A stretch of 64,000 nt of DNA from Nonlabens sp. YIK11 (GTDB lineage: Bacteria > Bacteroidota > Bacteroidia > Flavobacteriales > Flavobacteriaceae). The notes beneath the pieces were generated by a model. The model made no database searches and was not told where the DNA came from. It saw nothing but the letters and a program-made list of their open reading frames with translations. Every line of letters begins with the position of its first letter. Position 1 is the first letter of the stretch. Position numbers and translations under genes: made by a program. The stretch is taken from contig NZ_LBMJ01000001.1 of the NCBI RefSeq assembly GCF_001413925.1, positions 1,714,001 to 1,778,000 on the forward strand. The letters are read 5' to 3'. Shown piece by piece: positions 59,542 to 64,000 of the stretch.

Positions 59542-62379
59542 CTATAAATATTCTTCCATAGGGGCACAAGTACACATCAAATTACGATCGCCATAGGCGT
59601 CGTCTGCACGACGAACTGATGGCCAAAATTTGTTGAGCGCTACCCATTCCAATGGATATGCAGCCTGCTCTCTAGTGTACGGGAAATCCCAATCATTTGA
59701 AGTAAGCATCATCATGGTATGAGGTGCATTCTTAAGAAGGTTGTTGGGTTCATCCTTATCACATTCTGCTATCTCTTTTCTTATCGAGATCATAGCATCG
59801 CAAAAACGATCTATTTCGGCTTTGCTTTCTGATTCTGTCGGCTCGATCATCATGGTTCCTGCAACTGGGAAAGAAACGGTAGGAGCGTGGAATCCATAAT
59901 CCATTAATCGTTTTGCGATATCCACAACTTCAATTCCATGATCTTTAAACGGACGGCAGTCAATAATCATCTCGTGGGCAGCGCGTCCTTGTTCTCCAGA
60001 ATACAAACATTCAAAACTTCCTTTAAGACGTTCTTTGATGTAGTTGGCGTTCACGATGGCATATTCTGTAGATCTTTTCAATCCATCAGCACCTAGCATG
60101 CAGATATATCCGTAAGAAATCAAACAAGCCAATGCACTACCAAATGGTGCTGCACTAATAGGAGTAATCGCTTGATCGCCACCAGTTGGAATAATTGGAT
60201 TGGTAGGCAGAAACGGAACCAAACGCTCAGCCACACAAATAGGTCCAACGCCAGGTCCACCACCACCATGAGGTATGGCAAATGTTTTATGTAGGTTCAA
60301 GTGACAAACGTCTGCACCAATGTTTCCAGGATTGGTCAACCCAACCTGTGCATTCATATTTGCACCATCCATATATACCAGTCCACCGTTATCATGGATC
60401 AGCCGGGTAATTTCTTTGATGGCACTTTCATAAACACCATGCGTCGATGGATAGGTTACCATCAAGGCACTAAGACTGTCTCTATATTGTTCTGCTTTTT
60501 CGCGCAAATCATCCACATCGATATTACCGTTTTCTAATGCTTTAGTGACGACAACCTTCATACCGGCCATAACGGCACTCGCAGGATTGGTTCCATGTGC
60601 GCTGGATGGGATCAAACATATATTTCTGTGCGTATCGCCACGTGAAATGTGGTAGGCACGTATAGCCATAAGTCCCGCAAACTCACCTTGCGCACCAGAA
60701 TTGGGCTGTAGTGAAGTACCTGCAAAACCAGTCGCTTCATTCAATTGTAGCTCAAGTTTTTTAAGCATTTCCTGATAACCAGCTGCTTGATTGATAGGTA
60801 CAAACGGGTGAATATTTCCCCATTGAGGATCTGACAATGGCAACATCTCTGCTGCAGCGTTAAGCTTCATGGTACAGGATCCCAATGCGATCATCGAGTG
60901 GTTCAAGGCAAGATCCTTGCGTTCCAATCTCTTGATGTATCGCATCAATTCCGTTTCACTGTGATAGGAATTGAACACCTCGTAGGTAAGGAAGTCGGTT
61001 TGGCGACCTGTTCCTAGATTGGTTTCATCCAACAATTCTGTAATCGGTTCTACTGTTTTGTTTACCGCTTTCGCGAAAGCGGAAACTATATCATTCAGAT
61101 CTGCAAGTGACGTGGTCTCATTGATGGAAACCTGCACGGTGTCTGCATCTGGATAATAGAAGTTGATTTCTTTTTCTAGCGCAGCTTCTCGCACTGGAGC
61201 CGATGAAGTCTTGAAAGAAAGCGTGTCAAAATAATTCTCGTTAGTCTGGTAGATGCCCAGTTTTTCAACTGCATCTGCAAGAGTTGCGGCATGTCTGTGG
61301 ACTTTTCCAGCGATGTATTTCAATCCTCTTGGCCCATGATATACAGCATACATTCCAGCCATTACGGCTAGTAGTACTTGAGCGGTACAAATATTTGAGG
61401 TCGCTTTGTCGCGTTTGATGTGCTGTTCTCTGGTTTGCAATGCCATGCGCAGCGCACGCTTGCCATCCATATCTTTTGTCACACCTATGATACGTCCTGG
61501 AATCTGTCTCTTGAATTCTTCTCTGGTAGCAAAAAATGCCGCGTGAGGACCGCCGTATCCTAGCGGTATACCGAAGCGTTGCGTAGTTCCCACAACTACA
61601 TCTGCGCCCCAATTTCCTGGAGCTTCCAGCAATACCAATGATAGGATATCTGCGGCCACAGCTATGCGAATGCCTTTATCAGAGCACTCTTTTGCGAAAG
61701 CGGTATAATCCACCACATTACCACTAGCACCTGGATACTGAAGTAGGATAGCGTAATAAGAATCGTTAAGATCCATTTCTTTAGGATTGCCTTCTATCAA
61801 TTCAATCCCAAGCGGAATAGCACGGGTTTTCAACAACTCCTTAGTTTGTGGCAACACATCTTGATCCACAAAAAACTTGACGTGGTTGTTTTTCTTTTGA
61901 TCGCGATCACGAACCGAAAGTAACAGAGTCATTGCCTCGGCAGCCGCTGTAGATTCATCCAGTAGGGAGGCATTTGCCAGCTCCATGCCAGTAAGATCGG
62001 TCACCATGGTCTGGTAGTTCAATAGCGCTTCCAGACGACCTTGAGCAATCTCTGCCTGGTAAGGCGTGTAAGCCGTATACCAGCCCGGATTTTCAAGAAT
62101 ATTTCTTTGAATCACCGCTGGAGTTATACCAGCATTGTAACCTAGACCTATGTAGGATCTATATTGTTTGTTTTTATTCCCTAAAGTGTTGATATGGGAC
62201 AAAAATTCATACTCACTCATCGCGTCATCCAGCTGCAATTCCTTCTGGAGCCTGATGCCTGCTGGTATGGTTTCATGGATTAACTGATCAATATCTTCTA
62301 CACCTATTTTTTCCAGCATTTCTGGAAGGTCTGAGCGGCGTGGTCCAATGTGTCTGAGTGCAAAGCGGTCTGTATTCAT
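59542..62379 (-). CDS. gcvP: Glycine dehydrogenase (decarboxylating) GcvP
   Basis: P protein of the glycine cleavage system, 945 residues with N- and C-terminal halves fused. The pyridoxal phosphate lysine is in LNLHKTFAIPHGGGGPG (about 690-706). Other family stretches: RHIGPRRSDL at the start, FVPINQAAGYQEML and NPASAVMAGMKVV. The start is ATG 62379 (MNTDRF); an earlier in-frame ATG at 62412 would add 11 unrelated residues. A perfect palindrome copy encodes SAFAKAVN (61066-61081), and a decayed copy (61688-61701) AFAKECS. No glycine riboswitch was seen upstream; the terminator is close behind the stop. Confidence 0.98.
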   Translation of the reverse strand: MNTDRFALRHIGPRRSDLPEMLEKIGVEDIDQLIHETIPAGIRLQKELQLDDAMSEYEFLSHINTLGNKNKQYRSYIGLGYNAGITPAVIQRNILENPGWYTAYTPYQAEIAQGRLEALLNYQTMVTDLTGMELANASLLDESTAAAEAMTLLLSVRDRDQKKNNHVKFFVDQDVLPQTKELLKTRAIPLGIELIEGNPKEMDLNDSYYAILLQYPGASGNVVDYTAFAKECSDKGIRIAVAADILSLVLLEAPGNWGADVVVGTTQRFGIPLGYGGPHAAFFATREEFKRQIPGRIIGVTKDMDGKRALRMALQTREQHIKRDKATSNICTAQVLLAVMAGMYAVYHGPRGLKYIAGKVHRHAATLADAVEKLGIYQTNENYFDTLSFKTSSAPVREAALEKEINFYYPDADTVQVSINETTSLADLNDIVSAFAKAVNKTVEPITELLDETNLGTGRQTDFLTYEVFNSYHSETELMRYIKRLERKDLALNHSMIALGSCTMKLNAAAEMLPLSDPQWGNIHPFVPINQAAGYQEMLKKLELQLNEATGFAGTSLQPNSGAQGEFAGLMAIRAYHISRGDTHRNICLIPSSAHGTNPASAVMAGMKVVVTKALENGNIDVDDLREKAEQYRDSLSALMVTYPSTHGVYESAIKEITRLIHDNGGLVYMDGANMNAQVGLTNPGNIGADVCHLNLHKTFAIPHGGGGPGVGPICVAERLVPFLPTNPIIPTGGDQAITPISAAPFGSALACLISYGYICMLGADGLKRSTEYAIVNANYIKERLKGSFECLYSGEQGRAAHEMIIDCRPFKDHGIEVVDIAKRLMDYGFHAPTVSFPVAGTMMIEPTESESKAEIDRFCDAMISIRKEIAECDKDEPNNLLKNAPHTMMMLTSNDWDFPYTREQAAYPLEWVALNKFWPSVRRADDAYGDRNLMCTCAPMEEYL
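61066..61081. repeat. Dispersed palindrome copy 14 (perfect), in gcvP
   Basis: CGCTTTCGCGAAAGCG, encodes AFAKA between the two halves of the protein. Confidence 0.95.
61688..61701. repeat. Decayed copy of the dispersed palindrome, in gcvP
   Basis: TCTTTTGCGAAAGC, two mismatches to the core, still encoding AFAKE. Confidence 0.4.
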
Positions 62380-62505
62380 AGTACTTAGGTGGTCTATTTT
62401 AAGAGAACACAAAAGTAGTCGATTAAGCCATGGAAACTAACAGCTTGACGTGGTCTGAATCAATGATTTTTCAACGGTTTATGGCAAGTTGTTAACGATC
62501 CCTAC

Positions 62506-62513
62506 TACCTTTG
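62506..62513 (+). promoter_or_regulatory. -7 promoter box (TACCTTTG) of the 62519 gene, candidate leaderless start
   Basis: Exact TAnnTTTG ending six bases before the ATG at 62519, so transcription would start at or within a base of the ATG. No TTG at usual -33 spacing (one lies 14 bases up). Confidence 0.5.
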
Positions 62514-62518
62514 ATTAA

Positions 62519-63346
62519 ATGATAGCGGCAAAACATTTTTTGGACTTTTATATCAAGAGCAGCTTGCATGTAAGCTTGTGCTATATGGCCTTTTATGCGG
62601 TAGTATCTGCGCATGCTGGGTTCACGCCTGGTTGGATGGAGCTCACCGCTATAGGTACAGCAACTTTAGTAGGTTACAATGTTGCCAAATACATCCATTT
62701 GCTTAACGTGAAGTTTCCATACCACTATGCTATAAAATTATTGACTTTTTTATGCGCTTTGGTAGCGAGTATCACGGTAATTGAGTTAGGAATGCGCGCT
62801 TTTGCTCTTTTTGCCTTTTGTACGATACTCACCAGTTTGTATGCATTACCTGAATTGCTGGGAAAAAGCTTCCGAGAAATACCGATTTTGAAATTGATTA
62901 CCATCGGTGCTTCATGGTCTATTCTAGCGGTTCTTTTGCCTTATGTCATTAAAACCGATTCTATGGAAGAATTATTAATCGTGATCAAAAACGAGGGAAT
63001 TTATGGAAGACTCATCCAGTACTCACTTTTTGTGATAGCCCTGTGTATCCCTTTTGAGATAAGAGATCTTAAATACGACTCACCTAAACTGCGCACATTG
63101 CCACAGCTGGTAGGGTCTCAAAATTCTGAAATTATTGGACTGATGCTTATCGCCATATGTGCCCTGCTAGAATATTTGATGACACCAGGATTCAATATCC
63201 AAAGCATCATCACATATATCATTCTAGGCATAACGGCCATGGCAATTATAGGCTCTGATAAAGTTAAATCTGATTATTATGCCAGTTTTTTTGTAGAAGC
63301 AATACCGGCGTTGTGGTTGTTACTGGTTTTAATAAACAGTAACTAG
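62519..63346 (+). CDS. UbiA-like integral membrane protein
   Basis: A 275-residue membrane protein with about eight helices. The segment EIRDLKYDSPKLRTLPQLVG (about 181-200) resembles the second Asp-rich motif of UbiA-type prenyltransferases, and the position of a first motif shows only VGYNVAKYIHLLN (about 51-63), which lacks the usual NDxxD aspartates. So it is a UbiA-like fold at best, possibly without prenyltransferase activity. Its promoter box sits six bases upstream. No pathway genes flank it. I am only moderately sure of the family. Confidence 0.6.
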   Translation: MIAAKHFLDFYIKSSLHVSLCYMAFYAVVSAHAGFTPGWMELTAIGTATLVGYNVAKYIHLLNVKFPYHYAIKLLTFLCALVASITVIELGMRAFALFAFCTILTSLYALPELLGKSFREIPILKLITIGASWSILAVLLPYVIKTDSMEELLIVIKNEGIYGRLIQYSLFVIALCIPFEIRDLKYDSPKLRTLPQLVGSQNSEIIGLMLIAICALLEYLMTPGFNIQSIITYIILGITAMAIIGSDKVKSDYYASFFVEAIPALWLLLVLINSN

Positions 63347-63591
63347 TTATTGACGTGCTCTTTTAAGCGCTCCTTGATCGATTGTTTTTGCTCATCAGAC
63401 AATTTGACCCATTTCAAGTTTTTCATTTTACTGGAAAACTTATCGTTGTTTTTGTGAAACTTACGACATCCAGGACAATGGCTTTTGTGCAAATTAAGAC
63501 GGAATCTTTCCTTAGGGTTAAGATCCTTATACTGGTCACGAGTACTAAGCACGTGCGCGTCTTCACATTTTATAAATATCCTGCTACTCAT
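63343..63591 (-). CDS. Small zinc-finger protein, probable anti-sigma factor
   Basis: 82 residues with the zf-HC2-like arrangement: CEDAHVLSTRDQYKDLNPKE at 9-28, then HKSHCPGCRKF (about 35-45), giving His/Cys ligands Cys 9, His 35 or 38, Cys 39, Cys 42. No membrane helix, so a soluble anti-sigma type. Its ATG directly abuts the stop of the upstream ECF sigma gene, the usual sigma/anti-sigma operon order. The last 4 bases overlap the convergent UbiA-like gene. Confidence 0.75.
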   Translation of the reverse strand: MSSRIFIKCEDAHVLSTRDQYKDLNPKERFRLNLHKSHCPGCRKFHKNNDKFSSKMKNLKWVKLSDEQKQSIKERLKEHVNN

Positions 63592-64000
63592 TTAGTTATC
63601 ATCATTAAACCACTTGTCCTTAAGACAATCCATTAACTGTACTCTTGCGCGGTGCAATATTACCCATAAATTTGACGGCGTGATATCATGTTCCTTACAG
63701 ATCGTTTCTGTTTCCAGATTATCGATAGATTTCTGGACAAATATCGTGGCATAACGTTCTGGTAGTGAATCGATGCACGCATTAAGCGCCTCGCCCAGTT
63801 CGCGTTGTTCAATTTCATCTTCTACTGTAGGATTGCGCATATCACCTACACGTTCTTCCAGCCAGTCGCCTTCTTGATCGCTTGTGGCAAGATAGCTCAC
63901 TCGTACTTCGGCTTTTCCTTTCTTGCTGTTTTGCTTTCTATATTGATCAATAATCTTGCGCTTGAGAATGGAAACCAACCAGGTGCGTTCTGTACTGTTA
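63592..64000 (-). CDS. ECF-type RNA polymerase sigma factor, C-terminal part (5' end outside window)
   Basis: The frame is open to the window edge, so the gene starts beyond 64000. Visible are the end of region 2 (WLVSILKRKIIDQYRKQ), an acidic linker and region 4 (LGEALNACIDSLPERYATIF, then TETICKEHDITPSNLWVILHRARVQL), a helix-turn-helix for the -35 element. Companion of the zinc-finger anti-sigma-like gene that follows without a gap. A start at an internal TTG (63978) would lack region 2 and is rejected. Stimulus and regulon are unknown. Confidence 0.92.
   Translation of the reverse strand, partial: NSTERTWLVSILKRKIIDQYRKQNSKKGKAEVRVSYLATSDQEGDWLEERVGDMRNPTVEDEIEQRELGEALNACIDSLPERYATIFVQKSIDNLETETICKEHDITPSNLWVILHRARVQLMDCLKDKWFNDDN

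Noticed and set aside
3015..61081. Palindrome series as a CRISPR array or insertion sequence ends
   Set aside because: Copies are kilobases apart, without spacers, target duplications or transposase genes.
62380..62518. Glycine riboswitch upstream of gcvP
   Set aside because: No paired aptamer core or conserved riboswitch sequence visible; too short a space with a divergent gene's promoter.

Overview
This window is ordinary chromosomal DNA of a marine-type member of the Flavobacteriaceae (Bacteroidota). The evidence is a C-terminal type IX secretion (T9SS) sorting domain, the TAnnTTTG promoter box seen before many genes, the near absence of Shine-Dalgarno sequences, and families typical of the group (DUF4835, DUF4907, YbbR-like protein, a fused two-component 2-oxo acid dehydrogenase E1, the Bacteroidota-type RNA polymerase omega subunit). 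A Nonlabens-like genus is a guess only. No prophage, insertion sequence, CRISPR array, rRNA or tRNA was found.

Layout. 1-3 kb: the 3' end of ligA, a small membrane protein and a 5'-nucleotidase split into two genes. 3.1-10.4 kb: a forward housekeeping run (DUF6913-like gene, dapA, bamD, rpoZ, coaBC, DUF4835 gene, recN, fabI) with two clear terminators. 10.5-15.4 kb: glycosyltransferase, YbbR-like protein, coaE, and a histidine kinase/response regulator pair. 15.4-26.1 kb (reverse): miaA, a potassium channel, 2-oxo acid dehydrogenase E1, a degenerate M1 peptidase fused to a beta-barrel, a LOG-family protein and uvrA. 26.3-35.3 kb: small membrane proteins, a kelch/T9SS protein with its DUF4907 partner, ppa, a VWA/MoxR ATPase pair, a thioredoxin-like protein and mazG. 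35.3-44.4 kb (mostly reverse): an acidic lipoprotein, a 51-residue Pmp3-type protein, purB, a sirtuin, a THUMP-like methyltransferase, an AI-2E family transporter, DUF4159 and DUF1223 proteins, rsmE and tsaD. 44.4-52.2 kb: tamB, then dciA/lipoprotein/recF facing a TPR protein and ribH. 52.2-64 kb: paralogous mini membrane proteins, pheT, an acyltransferase, a Nudix hydrolase and a cyclophilin with overlapping divergent starts, a KAS III enzyme, gcvP, a UbiA-like membrane protein, and a zinc-finger anti-sigma-like protein with an ECF sigma factor cut by the window end.

The most unusual signal is a dispersed palindrome, core GCTTTCGCGAAAGC. I count 12 perfect cores and 2 single-mismatch copies in 64 kb, plus several decayed ones. 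Ten of the 14 lie inside genes, read in different frames (AFAKA, LSRKR, RFRES), apparently without lengthening the proteins. Four lie in upstream regions on the reverse strand (ppa, thioredoxin-like gene, recF, pheT), and in ppa and pheT the palindrome sits about 9-10 bases upstream of an exact TAnnTTTG box. Spacing over the first 39 kb is oddly even (about 3.7-5.6 kb). It behaves like a highly iterated, selected DNA word (as HIP1 does in cyanobacteria) rather than an inserted element. A different inverted repeat, in ligA, does look like an in-frame insertion.

Gene starts were chosen by comparison with family N termini recalled from general knowledge, by signal peptides and by promoter position. 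No database search was possible.
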